In this document: piece by piece, positions 32,801 through 40,640 of the stretch | How positions within the stretch are numbered: position 1 is the stretch's first letter | How the letters are laid out: each line of letters begins with the position of its first letter | NCBI GenBank assembly: GCA_031763025.1 | Contig: JASSKH010000015.1 | Coordinates: 13,296,274 to 13,360,273 of the forward strand | Direction: 5' to 3' | DNA from: Macrocystis pyrifera | Taxonomy: Eukaryota; Sar; Phaeophyceae; Laminariales; Laminariaceae | DNA: 64,000 bases | Translations under genes and position numbers: made by a program | Notes under the pieces: generated by a model | Databases searched by the model: none | What the model was told of the DNA's origin: nothing | The model's input: the letters and a program-made list of their open reading frames with translations, nothing else

Positions 32801-34627
32801 AGGCGGCGTAATTTCTTTTTTTTCGTTGAAAATTGTCAACACGCCGATAAAAATCAGCTCGTGCGACGATAGACGCTCGATCTCGACATAGACTTAGCCC
32901 ACGGCCAGCTCGCTTGGTGTTGGGCAAGGCCAACGAGTATAGATGACGGCATCGACGATATCAGGTGGATTCATGGTCTAGGGGGCGAGAGCTTGCCGGC
33001 GCCGTCCTATGGTCTTCTCCCAAACCTGTTTTTTTTGCCATTCGAGACGGGTCAAGAAATCTTGTCATCTGGTTTGTGCACACCAAAGGCCAATTGTTTT
33101 TTATCATACGCCTGACCAGCGCCCAACACATGTCATCGGCCAATGTGCGAACACGGCGACTCTACGGTGGATCGGAACCCCTAACGAGCGCACTCCGTTC
33201 AGAATTCATGAATCAGTGGTTGGTTTTGTCGATCGATGTCTGTCGAGGACTCGAGATGTCGCCGCTTCGAGCTGAACATCCGCCTGAGTTTTTTCTGAAC
33301 CCATTCTTGGTCCGACATCGGCCCCAGATTTGTTTTTTTTCGGAGTTTTCCAAAGTTTGGGACTTTCCGTTTCAAGAATCGTGCTCATAGCATGCTGTAC
33401 CTAAAATTTTCTGGCGGGTATCTTTGGAACTCAAACTTTTTTATGGAAACTTTGCGTTTCCATTGGCATAGGTCTTATTAATAGTGAGTGCTTTACTTGG
33501 TAATTCCGGACTTAAGGAGCTCCGTCAGTCACAAATGTTGTGGCTAAAAAGTGCTACCTGCTTCGTGGCACGCGACGTAGGTATTGCAAGTATGTTAGGC
33601 ATTGCAAGTGTGTTAAGGCATTGCAACTACAATATGTCAGGTATTGCAAGCATGCTACGATAGGTAGTGCAAGTATGTCGACTTCGTAGGGCTGTGAGCA
33701 AGCAAGGCATGCCTTGGCTGGAATTCACGGCGACCTTGAAGACCCTTTTATTACTTTCAGAACTGCAGTCCCGTTTGGGGGATAAACCACTAAAACTTCA
33801 AGCAGTTCGTCTCCAAAACTGATCTAAAGAGACTGCGGTCCTAAACGGGTTAACAGCGCTGAGTTCGCACAGGGGTGCGATAGCTTTTTTAGCGGTCGTT
33901 TCCTCTTAACCCTGTTATTACGGGAACCATACAGTAGTAAATAGGACCCAATATTGTTAGTAAAAATAGGTAATTATATAGGTTTTTGTGTGTACCGTAG
34001 GTCCTATTTACTATGTTCCGAGTAGTCTGTCCCCAAAACGGGACGGCGGTCCTAAAAAAGGGTCAACACCGGTAAAGGGTGCTAAAAAAAAAGTCGAACC
34101 TTATATTTTCGGATTGCTCTCGACCAGATCTTATTTCCGAAAACGCCTCCCTTGATGCTGTTGTTCGGTACTGGCAACCTTAACCTCCCCGTTCCGGAAA
34201 GCCCGAGCGCTGAAAATTGACTACACCCCTGCGCGAACTCAGCGCTCGCTACACTATTTGAAAGTCGTTGGTTGCATGGCCATGAGGGGATAGGGGGATA
34301 CTACGAGACTACGAGTAGGATAGTTTTAACTCCTTCTACTAAGGAGGCATACTTCCATAGCTTTATTGCCAGTATTGCCACCATCAATCAAGGGATAGAG
34401 GGCACTGCAATATGGGAATTTTAGCCCCTCCTACTGCCGGTCCCTCTGCCCTCTTATGTCCCCAAAACCAACGCCCCAGGTATACGAGAGATTGCGGCAA
34501 GACTCCAATCTCGGACGAGACCGTGGTGGCCCACTGCCTCACCACCAAAGAGGCGTATGACAAGCGCAAGTGGATGAAGAGCATGGGACTGTGGCTTAAA
34601 GGCCAGGAGCAGCTTCTCCCACGGTAG
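17433..34627 (+). CDS. Six-exon gene: acidic N-terminal region fused to PF03407-type nucleotide-sugar transferase
   Basis: Exons: 17433-19727, 21832-22029, 25162-25268, 26629-26791, 31830-31984, 34480-34627. Phases at the five introns are 0, 0, 2, 0, 2 and the total is exactly 1022 codons. Residues 1-750 are acidic and low complexity. The last roughly 265 residues carry the order expected for PF03407/GT77-like transferases: VVSKDFIPLEENF, then VLLSDSDAIWLKDP with the DxD at about 847-849 (metal and nucleotide-sugar binding), then SRGSFP, CMGFAFFR, GDDQVSVN, and a C-terminal HC...GLWL segment. Such enzymes move a sugar from a nucleotide donor to glycans or glycoproteins, usually in the Golgi. 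No signal anchor is seen in the six exons. Donors are GTAAGG, GTACGG, GTAACG, GTAAAC and a GC donor. The transferase call is strong; including the first exon is inferred from the smooth junction IVLQ-VVSKDF and phase. Confidence 0.8.
20213..20316 (-). mobile_element. TTACGG MITE copy 7
   Basis: Near-complete inverse-orientation copy with a slightly eroded left end (AATACGGGGG). Confidence 0.8.
20570..20680 (+). repeat. C-tailed repeat, family Y
   Basis: It holds GGAACGGTGCTCCGT, later ACAAATGAGTACGC, and then a run of about 17 C. The same unit appears at 26159, 31290, 32150 (-), 40440 (-), 49890 (-) and 62065 (-). Confidence 0.7.
20935..21110. repeat. Tandem pair of ACGGACACTGGGTGTG repeats
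   Basis: Two units of about 100 bp each contain GGTCACGGACACTGGGTGTG, then a GACGGGTAG box and a GCAGAACGCGCACG-like box. Single diverged copies lie at about 43765, 45428-45500 (inside an EngB intron) and 52285-52345. Confidence 0.7.
21367..21540 (+). pseudogene. Partial copy of exon 2 and its acceptor region
   Basis: 21367-21425 matches exon 2 codons for the LEENFILLMEKNS segment (shared CCTCTTGATGGAGAAAAA and CTCTCGAGG-like strings) with small indels. 21466-21540 then resembles the sequence before the true acceptor, including AATCGCTGCCAG versus GATCGCTGACAG. The piece is frameshifted and is best read as a relic of tandem duplication about 0.45 kb upstream of the functional exon. Confidence 0.75.
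21602..21708 (+). mobile_element. TTACGG MITE copy 8
   Basis: Complete copy between the pseudo-acceptor and the real acceptor of exon 2. Its right end has GTGTAA in place of GTAA. Confidence 0.85.
21832..22029 (+). CDS. Exon 2 of the transferase: start of catalytic domain
   Basis: Acceptor GCTGACAG, 66 codons in phase 0, donor AAG|GTACGG. Segments are VVSKDFIPLEENF, later LLLLCLDSQSVSAFEKLGI and VNGHQPIYRMRVK. In PF03407 proteins the first strand-helix pair is followed by a hydrophobic strand ending in Leu-Asp and a Leu-Gly-Ile/Val motif, which this matches. Confidence 0.85.
22114..22213. mobile_element. GTCCCGTTTTGG palindromic MITE, copy b
   Basis: The most complete copy: TTAACCCCTCTAGAGCTGCA on the left, GGGTTAA on the right, mirrored CCCGTTTTGGGGACAA / CCCCCCAAAACGG arms. 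Confidence 0.75.
22250..22353 (+). mobile_element. TTACGG MITE copy 9
   Basis: Near-complete copy with left end TTGCGGAGGACC, TA on both sides, only 36 bp after the second-family MITE. Confidence 0.85.
22556..22880. repeat. CATACAGATCAT minisatellite
   Basis: A 9- to 12-bp GATC-containing repeat in two blocks (22556-22600 and 22735-22880). The flank with CCAGGAAACATG and an ATGAACTAGATC-type string recurs beside the arrays at 4650, 36490 and 50770, so the arrays travel with a common flanking sequence. Confidence 0.8.
24059..24175 (+). pseudogene. Degraded copy of exon 2 (3' half)
   Basis: This aligns with exon 2 from CTGCTCCTCCTC to its end: shared GGTGTTCGAAAAAC, GGATAACCGCAGTTAACGGA (exon: GGGTAACCGGCGTGAACGGA), CACACCACCC, ATATACAGCATGCGG. 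Stops and indels break the frame. It lies 2.1 kb downstream of exon 2 within intron 2, together with some sequence resembling the region after the donor. Confidence 0.75.
25054..25158 (+). mobile_element. TTACGG MITE copy 10, abutting the exon 3 acceptor
   Basis: The element ends CCCCCGTAA at 25158. The following TA is its target duplication, and TAG at 25159-25161 is the acceptor of exon 3. The last about 105 bp of intron 2, including branch-point and pyrimidine region, are therefore MITE sequence. Confidence 0.9.
25162..25268 (+). CDS. Exon 3 of the transferase: DxD exon
   Basis: Acceptor TAATAG (within the MITE border), 35 codons plus two bases, donor CAG|GTAACG. The peptide VLGCLLENGYDVLLSDSDA continues IWLKDP. 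The Asp-Ser-Asp is the DxD motif and the following W-x-K/R-D-P is typical of PF03407. Spliced to exon 2 it reads RMRVK-VLGCLLENG, which fits the conserved Lys before the helix preceding the DxD strand. Confidence 0.9.
25350..25560. repeat. CCA/CGC-rich tract with C run
   Basis: An ACC trinucleotide array ends in about 20 C at 25541-25560, just before a C-tailed repeat of family X. Confidence 0.8.
25575..26102 (+). repeat. C-tailed repeat, family X, long copy
   Basis: It starts near GGTTGGCGTCGGTTGGCGAC, contains AAAACACGCTTCTCACTGCG and GATGCAGCTCACCCTTCATG, and ends CATGCATGATAACGAGTACA followed by C-rich sequence. Other copies: 30815-31280, 39840-40435 (-), 41428-41760 (-), 60245-60391, 61095-61650, 63040-63300. 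Confidence 0.75.
26159..26410 (+). repeat. C-tailed repeats, family Y, one full and one partial copy
   Basis: The full copy ends AACAAATGAGTACGC plus about 24 C (26281-26304). A shorter second copy from about 26330 ends ACGAGTATCCCCCC. Confidence 0.75.
26401..26565. repeat. (ACC)n-rich tract
   Basis: CACCACCAA-type trinucleotides and C runs, 60 bp before exon 4. It gives Pro/Thr or Gly/Val frames that are artefacts. Confidence 0.85.
26629..26791 (+). CDS. Exon 4 of the transferase
   Basis: The acceptor TATACCAG is followed by one base completing the split codon (AG|G, Arg) and 54 codons, ending CAG|GTAAAC in phase 0. Motifs MMSRGSFP and WGVTMCMGFAFFRSGTEG match the PF03407 segment in which a Ser-Arg-Gly-x-x-Pro turn precedes the W-G-x-x-x-x-x-G-F strand. 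The exon ends in GDDQ, continued by VSVN in exon 5. Confidence 0.9.
27068..27156 (+). mobile_element. tRNA-like repeat with Pol III boxes and T run
   Basis: TATAGCCCAGCAGG (A-box-like) and GGGTTCGAATC (perfect B-box core) are 50 bp apart, followed by CGTTTTTTTTTTT, a possible Pol III terminator. The T-arm stem pairs poorly, so a functional tRNA is unlikely. A degraded second copy (ATGAGCTCAGTAGGTAATAA) lies at about 27350. This is probably a SINE head. Confidence 0.5.
27490..27602. repeat. GCAATTAGGGATT minisatellite
   Basis: About seven units of 14-16 bp drift from GCAATTAGGGATT to TCAATGAGGGGTT. Confidence 0.8.
28005..28090. mobile_element. GTCCCGTTTTGG palindromic MITE, copy c
   Basis: CTGCAGTCCCGTTTGGGGGG and the inverse GTCCACGAAATGGGACTGCA either side of about 30 bp. 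Confidence 0.65.
28288..28432. repeat. GGGTCGGGTC dispersed repeat, copy 2
   Basis: Same organisation as copy 1: ACCCGCGGGTCGGGTCAGGA, GGGTCGGGTC units, inverted ACCCGACCCG units, ending CTGTGAACAGCACTG. Confidence 0.8.
29105..29470. repeat. 20-bp minisatellite GCCCTCTTGGGCTAGTGTTA
   Basis: About 18 head-to-tail units differ at one or two positions (TTAG/TTTG/TTCG). It runs directly into the A/T-rich tail of SINE copy A2, which therefore inserted at or in the array edge. Confidence 0.95.
29470..29810 (-). mobile_element. tRNA-derived SINE, copy A2
   Basis: Collinear with copy A1 at 15508-15855: T-rich run at 29470-29508 (A tail on minus), shared body, tRNA-like head at 29743-29810. Confidence 0.8.
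29816..30477. mobile_element. Foldback element with arms of about 230 bp
   Basis: The left end GTTATGGTACTGCTTTGAAT is mirrored by ATTCAAAGCGGTACCATAAC on the right. Similarity continues inward through GATAGAAGAAGA-type and GAGTACCAACGAGT-type strings to about 30050 and 30235, leaving a spacer of about 185 bp. No coding frame is seen inside. It is a large MITE or foldback transposon, six bases after SINE A2. Confidence 0.8.
30490..30720. mobile_element. Second inverted-repeat element
   Basis: AGTCGTACGGCACGGACGCA...CGCTCAGGCTGCT is mirrored by AGCAGCCTGAGCG...CCGTGCCGCGCGACT, arms about 60 bp. A partial relative lies at 49150-49310 (GGTAGGATCATGTT, CCCCGTGCCGTACGAC). Confidence 0.75.
30815..31415 (+). 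repeat. C-tailed repeats X then Y
   Basis: Family X at about 30815-31280 and Y at about 31290-31415. The C tail here is short and interrupted (GCGCACGCCTCCCC). Confidence 0.7.
31830..31984 (+). CDS. Exon 5 of the transferase, with GC donor
   Basis: Acceptor TATATAG, 51 codons plus two bases, donor ACAACAG|GCAAGT. The peptide VSVNSAALRLGVDW continues with RYYESTLVAT and ends FSIALLPHNR across the junction. In PF03407 the D-D-Q-x-x-x-N-x-x-L helix and a later L-P-H/x-x-R/x-F/Y strand are expected, so both the start and the GC donor are fixed by family motifs and by phase. Confidence 0.9.
33575..33690. repeat. GTATTGCAAGTATGTTAG minisatellite
   Basis: Five degenerate units of about 20 bp. Confidence 0.7.
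33742..33854. mobile_element. GTCCCGTTTTGG palindromic MITE, copy d
   Basis: Complete but diverged copy ending ACGGGTTAAC. A half copy (GTCCCCAAAACGGGACGGCG) follows at 34021-34069, fused to the end of MITE copy 11. Confidence 0.65.
33918..34019 (-). mobile_element. TTACGG MITE copy 11, right end lost
   Basis: TA-flanked left end TTACGGGAACC. The right arm stops at CTATGTTCCG and passes directly into a half copy of the second MITE family, a recombination or deletion scar. Confidence 0.75.
34480..34627 (+). CDS. Exon 6, C-terminal end of the transferase
   Basis: Acceptor ACGCCCCAG, one base completing Arg, then 49 codons including TAG. The peptide contains SDETVVAHCLTTKEAYDKRK and then MGLWLKG. 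The V-V-H-C/x-x-x-x-x-x-x-K-x-x-x-M-x-x-x-G-L-W ending is typical of this family's C terminus. The stop codon region CCCACGGTAG is the first unit of the downstream tandem array. Confidence 0.9.
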
Positions 34628-35230
34628 AGAGGGGTGTTGGTTACAGGGGATAACCTGCTGTACAGTAGCATACTACAGTAGCCTACTGGTCGTGTGTTTT
34701 TATTCAAGTGGTAGCACAGTAACAGCCTACTCGCTTTTGTATTGAATCGAAGGGATAACCTACTCCAACGCTAGGGAGGGTGCTGGCTAGAGGGGATAGG
34801 CTACTGCACTACAGTAGCCTACTGTACTACAGTAGCCTACTGTTTTTATGTTTTTAGGAGGTACCACAGTAACAGCCTACTCGCTTTAGTGTTGGGTCGA
34901 GGGATAACCTACTCCAACGGTAGGGAGGGTGTTGGCTAGAGGGCATAGGCTACTGTACTACAGTAGCTTACTGATTTTGTGTTTTTGTTCAAGAGGTATC
35001 ACAGTAACAGCTTACGCGCTTTAGTGTTGGGTCGAGGGATAACCTACTCCAACGGTAGGGAGGGTGCTGGTTAGAGGGGACAGGCTACTGTACTACAGTA
35101 GCCTACTGGTTTAGTGTTTTTGACACTACAGTAGCCTACCCGTTTTATGTTGGGTTGAAGGTGTACTATGGTACTACATTAGACTACGGGTTTTGTGTTG
35201 GTTGGAAGGGATAACCGACGGCACAACCGT
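34616..35230 (+). repeat. 3'-end tandem array of the transferase gene
   Basis: Units of 135-149 bp start at 34616 (the coding end itself), 34763, 34912 and 35047 with CTCCMACGGTAGRGAGG-type sequence. Each carries CTACAGTAGCCTACTG and CACAGTAACAGCCTAC boxes. The first unit includes the gene's stop codon, so the array arose by duplication of the last coding bases with the 3' flank. Confidence 0.85.
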
Positions 35231-35254
35231 GGCCTGACACACACACCCTCCTCC

Positions 35255-36300
35255 TTCTCCTCCTCCTCTCTTTCCCCCCCCCCCCTCTTCCCCCCCCCCC
35301 CCCCCTCCTCTTCTTCTCCTCAGCCCGGTGCCTAAGCTATCTCCGAACTCTGTCGGGGTGGAGTCGCAGAAGGAGGAGGCTGAGGTGGAGCTGCAGAAGA
35401 CAGAGGGCGAGGGCGAGTTTGCGAGAGCGGAGGCCGAGGTGCCGCCATGAGTTCGCTGCCGCAGTCATCTGCACTCCTCCAGCCCCTGATTCTGTACAGT
35501 ATGGGTCCACCAACCAAAGAGAGGGGCGGTATAGATATGGACCAGCAGCGTTCCAGAGGGAGAAGGCCGAAATAGGCACGCAGACGGAGGGGGTCAACGA
35601 TTCGAGTTTTGAGAGAGAAGGAAGTCGAGGCACTGTCATGTGTGCGCTGACAGAGGTCTCTACACTCCTCGAGTCTCCGAGCATGTACAGAAGAGAGTAA
35701 GGAAGCTGGCAGGGAGTTGCAAAGGAATGAGGCCGAAATATGTTGGTGCAGGTGGGAGAGGCCGAGGGGGAGTGTAACCTCGAGGAGTCCGAGGTGACCA
35801 CGTGAGTCTTGCGCCCCTTCCTCTTCACCCCAGGTCGGTGCTTGTGTTGTCTTCGGCATCGGTCGGAATGGAGTTCGAGAGGGATGAGACTGGTATGGAG
35901 TTGCAGAGGTGGACAGCCGAAGAGTAGGTTGAGCTTGAGGAGGACGAGGTGACTACATGAGTCTCGCACTCCCCCTCCTCCTTTGCCTCCTGAAACTTTC
36001 CCTAGCCCGGCGCCTGAGCTGTCTTCGACATCCGTCGGGATGGGTTCGGAGAGGAAAGAGGCCGAAATAGAGCCACATAGGGGGGGGGGTTGGGGAAGGG
36101 TTTGAGCGCGAGGAAGCCGGGGTGCCTCGATGAGTCCGCTGCAATATTCAACCCTTTTATGGTCGCAGAAACTACCCTACTCTAGTTCCGAGTATTTCCC
36201 CCCGAAAGTGTGGCCGGTATGGAGTTGCAGAGGGAGGAGGCCGATATGGAGTTGCAACAGGACGAGGTTGATATTGAGTTGCAGGGAGAACATGATTTAC
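35255..36300 (+). repeat. Tandem exon-like units rich in Glu and Gln
   Basis: About five related units, the clearest starting at about 35324, 35829 and 36004. Each is preceded by a pyrimidine tract and AG and opens with a peptide of the type P-x-P-x-L-S-x-x-S-V-G-x-x (PVPKLSPNSVGVE, PAPELSSTSVGMG). Each then has Glu/Gln-rich repeats (EEAEVELQ, EADMELQ) and ends with GAGGTG..C followed by ATGAGT or, once (about 35801), a real GTGAGT donor. It resembles a multiplied exon of an unknown protein. Most units now have stops or lost donors. Confidence 0.5.
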
Positions 36301-36369
36301 GAATCACTGGTTGTAGAGCGTGTCTACAGAAGTGAAATTCAGTTGTTTTCTTACAGGGAGCATCGGACA

Positions 36370-36600
36370 GATCAGATAGATCAGATCCCCAGTTCATGAT
36401 CTACAGTAGATCTTTCAGAGAAGACATTTCCTGACGTTTTTTATCTGGCTCGGTGGGAACTGTAAAATCTGCATTGATGAACTGTAGCCCCATGTTTCCT
36501 GGGTTGGGTCTGTACTATACAGACCCTGCACAGCATCTAAAAACGGCAGGTTAGGATCCACATGATCTATAGATAGATCATGTCGTGATCTACGTGTCCG
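36370..36600. repeat. GATC-type repeat flank
   Basis: AGATCAGATAGATCAGATCC and CATGTTTCCTGGGTTGG recur here as at 4650-4740, 22640-22740, 50740-50900 and 55900-56215, a dispersed repeat that carries GATC microsatellites. Confidence 0.65.
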
Positions 36601-37139
36601 ATCTGTGCAAGGTTGGGCTTCTTTCTCGCGGGTCCATACCGCAAGGGACCTTGATTTTTCTCTCTTGAGCAGTTGGTGAAAAATCATGTGTAAATAGTTT
36701 CAAAGTTTCGTACACGGTCTTTATCTGTTACTAGTTGGTGTAAAAGACGTGCAAAGCGATTTCAGGGGAGTGTTCACGGTTTTCGCTTTTTTTAGTAGTG
36801 AGTGTAAAGTGATATGTAAACAAATTGACGGGGTGTGAACATGGATTCTCTCTATTCATACTTGATGTAAAAAGATGTGCAGGCGAATTCAGGGAGGTGT
36901 ATATGGATTTTCTCCATGAACATCTGGTGGACAAGGATGTGCAAATAAATTCAACGGTAAGTACTTAAAAAAAAAAGTTGCAAACTCACCTCAGCTGTGA
37001 GATCGAAAAACTAGTCGAAAGACATCTTCGCAAGCTCCGTACGTCAACGGTATGCATGCATCATATGAGCTGGTACCAGGTATTATGCTGTCAAGGCTGT
37101 TTTTAGTACCTGTAGGATATGTTAGACGTTGGCACTTCT
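36601..37139. other. No gene recognised
   Basis: Degenerate repeats of the type TGGTGTAAAAGACGTGCAAA (about five drifting units, 36670-36960) are present. I see nothing coding. Confidence 0.5.
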
Positions 37140-37560
37140 AAGACGACCCCTCGATAGAGCCAACATCATTTTCAAGGGTGATTTTAGTAGGGTATATTAT
37201 ATATTCTAACACGATCCCTCGGTGGAGGTGAACGGGTTTATACCTGGTATAGTCTAGGGTATACTTCACCTGATTGTTTGGGTCATACTCGGGTAGGTAC
37301 CCGGGGATCCCCAGAGTATACTCTAACACTACCCCTCGATGGAGGTGAAAGGGTATGCTGGTATAGTCTAAGGTACCCGGGTACTAAATCTGGTTGTTTT
37401 GGTCATACACGGGTACCCCCAGAGAATCCTCCAACACGACCCTTAGATGGAGGTGGGAGGGTATATGCTCTACCAATAAGGTATGTGGGTACTTGAACCT
37501 GGTTTATTTGGTGATACTTGGGTAGGTACTTGGGTACCCCCAGAGTGTATGCCCTACAGT
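37140..37560. repeat. Tandem repeat of about 105 bp, four units
   Basis: Units contain GACCCCTCGATGGAGGTGAA, GGTACCCCCAGAGTATACTC and GTTTGGGTCATACTCGGGTA. The frame at 37483-37923 starts inside this array. Its later part (ending in GAGWKVTEPSLHP and FYFWSDYSS) is unknown and may or may not be coding. Confidence 0.8.
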
Positions 37561-38032
37561 GCAAGGCATCTATCGAGAAAAGAAGCAATGAGAAAGACCG
37601 CCTGGGATTTACAGCGGAACATTAAATTCAGGAGTCGTTCTACTGGAGTCAGTGTAGAACACGCCAATTCAATCCAGCCTGGAACAGCTTTCTTGTTTGT
37701 CTATCAGGTGCCCGGTGCTTTACTCCAGCACAACAAACAGTTCACATATATATATATATTTTTTGTATTTTTCGAAGGTGCAGGTTGGAAGGTGACTGAG
37801 CCTTCCTTACATCCAGTTCGGCAGGATTTTTCTAAGAATACATTTTACTTTTGGAGTGATTATTCCTCTGGCTGTAGCGGTTGGCGTGGGATCAAGGCAC
37901 CAAGGAGACCCTCCAGCGGTTAGCTACTGTATATATTCAGGGTCGGTATGGAGGGCTCAGGTCTGGGTAGGATCAGCGGAGGCTGGTAGTCCGCCAGACT
38001 TTATCGATTTTTCGCAAAACTAATCCATGCAG

Positions 38033-38171
38033 GGGCACGACGACCTAAGCGAGGCATTATATCGCGCCCACCTCTGCTACGACGCAACGCTGTTGTGGCA
38101 GTCACGCCGGCGCTCCACATCCGTGAAACCGAAAGTCGCCGAAGGGCGCAACGGGATACATCTACGGCGTG
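38033..38171 (+). CDS. Exon-like segment of unknown gene
   Basis: The acceptor AATCCATGCAG and donor GTG|GTAAGA enclose 139 bases with one frame reading GHDDLSEALYRAHLCYDATL, then LWQSRRRS, and ending GIHLRR. A second frame is also open and ends in a stop just after the donor, so frame choice is uncertain. No neighbour exon was found. It could instead be a relic of a retroelement. Confidence 0.3.
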
Positions 38172-38294
38172 GTAAGAGCCGTTAACGGGCAGTAAACTTC
38201 ATGGAGTGCTGCTGTTGCTCTACAAACTGAGAGCAAACATTAACATTTCACGCCACCCAGACAGTTCAGAATCGGGAAAAAAACGATCGTCTCC

Positions 38295-38600
38295 AGTACG
38301 CGATTTTCCGACGCCGATTGAATCAACTAGCGATTCTGATAACGATAGAATTATTACACGATTCCGATGTCGATTGACTCGTCATGTGATTCCGATATCG
38401 CTTGAATCAATCTGCATTCCGATGTCGATTGAATCATTTTGCGATTCCGATATCGATTGAATCACTATACGACTCCGATGTCTATTGACTCATTCCACGA
38501 TTCCGATATCGATTGACATTGCGCGGTTACGATATCGATTAAATCATTATAGGATTCCGACGTTGATTTGAATCTTACGATTGGATCTGATGAATTGGCT
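38295..38600. repeat. GATTCCGATATCGATTGAAT minisatellite
   Basis: About eight units of 27-33 bp with GATATCGATT / GATGTCGATT variants. Confidence 0.9.
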
Positions 38601-39004
38601 TAGACTAACGTCCCCTTTTTGGGGCTAAACTTTAACAGATGGGTGTGTCAGGCCTACGGGACCTCTCTTAAGGCTGCACTTTTTAAAAACCGGAATGGGT
38701 ATTATATACCAGGAAGCACTAGTCCGTCCGTCGAGGAAACACGATAAAAAAAACGACACCCCACTCTTTTTTTTTGAGTCCCAGTCAGGCAGGGGGTATA
38801 CTAAAATCAGGTGAAACAAAACTGGGAAAAAAAATTGTTTTATTTAATTTATGACAAAGAGACTCAACCCACTCTGATAGTTTGTTTTCATTTCCGAGAT
38901 GGTGGCGAGCATTGCTCCGTTCTCTGTCTCGTTTCGTCTACCCTCTTAGAACTTCAGAGGAGGAAAATTGACGATACGAAGGAGGCGTTCTACGATAGAG
39001 GTTC

Positions 39005-39240
39005 ACCCTAATTTTTCTGAGGCTCCTCACTTGACCTTAAGGAGCTCCACACCTCACCCGAAAACTAACTTCAGCAAAAGTTAAATGGCATCCCGATAAA
39101 TAATCCCATGGTCCAAGTGAACAATGACGTCATTTTTCGAAACAAGATAGGCAATGCGACGATTTTGGGTTAAGAAGCCCCGTCATTCAGAAAACATTTT
39201 AGCGGAAATGTGCTACCTCTATCGTAGGACGCGTCGATTT
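39005..39240. repeat. Dispersed repeat with CTTAAGGAGC / ATCCCATGG boxes
   Basis: CTTAAGGAGCTCCACACCTC, AATAATCCCATGG and GTGCTACCTCTATCGTAGGA recur in the same order at 48510-48740, with a partial copy at 33505-33590. It is a non-autonomous interspersed repeat of unknown class. Confidence 0.7.
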
Positions 39241-39729
39241 TACGATTTCAGCAACGGAAAGCGCATGATTGGAGGGGTGATACAAACCGGGGTCTGCGTC
39301 ACAATGGTTGCATGCAAGGAGTCGTGTCCTATACCCCTATATCCGTTCTGCTGGGCCCTCACGCTGCTCCTAAATGGTTGATGACACCAAACTCGTCAAC
39401 CATCGCTTTCGTCGCTAAGTCGGCGTCGCAGAAAGGGGGCAAGTCGGGATTTTTTTTTCACTTGAAGCGACCCAGGTGAATGTCTTCGCTTCGAGAACCA
39501 TGTTTGCAATGGCGGCTTTTCGCACGGTGTCAGCGATGTTTTTCACTATTAATAGCGCGGCCGGAAAACACACAAGTGACTGTTGTAATCGTCAGTGATT
39601 CCGCTCCCTTCCGGTCCTGTTCGCCTCCACAGCTGCCGCTTCTTCCTCTCTGGCCCTCCTAGCAGCTAGGTGAGCCGCTTGGGTCGCGACCAGAGAACCC
39701 GGAGCCTTGGCAGCTCTGACGATACAAAC

Positions 39730-40640
39730 AAGAGAAAGGAGGGGGGGGGAGAGGGAGGGGGGGGGGGGGGGGGGCAGGGAATAAGGGAAGGGAGGGTGGA
39801 GGGAGGGAGGAAAGGGAAGGGAAGGGGGGGGGGGGGGTGGACTCAACATGCCGTAGTCGTAGACTCTCGCATCCTTACAATGCCGGGACGGAGCACGTCG
39901 GGCTGAGGGGGGGGGGGCGGTGTGTGCTCATTATCATGCATGGCCGTAGTCATATGACATAGACTCTCGCATCCCTACAATGCCGAGACGGAGCACGTCG
40001 GGTTTTCACCGACCAGGTAGAGATTGCTTGCACCAAGCGCGAAGCGCCGTGGGGTGTTGGCGAGTCGCATGAAGGGTGAGCTGCATCCTGCTAAGAACCG
40101 TTTTAGAGGCGGATTTTCTTGCACATGGATGACAGCATCAATGAATTGATTTATTTTCTGGTGTGGCCACTTCCAGAGACAGCAATGGGTTACTATGTAA
40201 CTGATTCGTGGGTGCCTCACCATATACACACGACGTGATACGATCATCCCCCCTTGTGCGGAGTAAAGGTTCTTCCCGCACAACAATGATCTAACTTGAC
40301 CGCCAGCCGTGGCACCCGCCAAAAATAAAAAAACGGTACCTTGGCTGTCAAGCTCGCGCAGTGAGAGGGAGGCGTGTTTTACAGCGCCGTCGCCAACCGA
40401 CGCCAACCCAACCTATATATACCAGGTATATAATATAGGGGGGGGGCGTACTCATTTGTTGCCTGCCTTAGTCACTTGACCATTGATCACGCATCCCTTT
40501 CGAGACGGAGCACCGTTCCTACTCCTAATAGAGACACCTCCAACAATTGGGCGCTCATTACGTTGTTTCCATACATTACATAAAAACGTTTTGTTAGTCT
40601 TATCCCCTTCTTGTTTGGCCGCCTGTGGCCGCCATCTATC
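39730..40640 (-). repeat. C-tailed repeats X and Y, minus strand, with G runs
   Basis: 39730-39838 is G/GGGA-rich. Minus-strand family X occupies about 39840-40435 (short extra 3' end at 39840-39905) and family Y about 40440-40640. Each begins, on plus, with a G run (39907-39917 and 40438-40447) followed by GTGCTCATT or GTACTCATT. Confidence 0.75.

Larger units (their letters stand above)
31985..34479 (+). other. Intron 5 of the transferase gene (GC-AG)
   Basis: It starts GCAAGT and ends GCCCCAG. It contains a minus-strand family Y repeat (32150-32350), a GTATTGCAAG minisatellite (33575-33690), two second-family MITE pieces, MITE copy 11 and a CATGAGGGGATAGGGG repeat (34270-34330). An open frame at 32965-33390 has no recognisable content. 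Confidence 0.65.

Noticed and set aside
32965..33390. 141-codon frame in intron 5
   Set aside because: No recognisable motif, a second open frame over the same bases, and no splice logic. Kept as chance.
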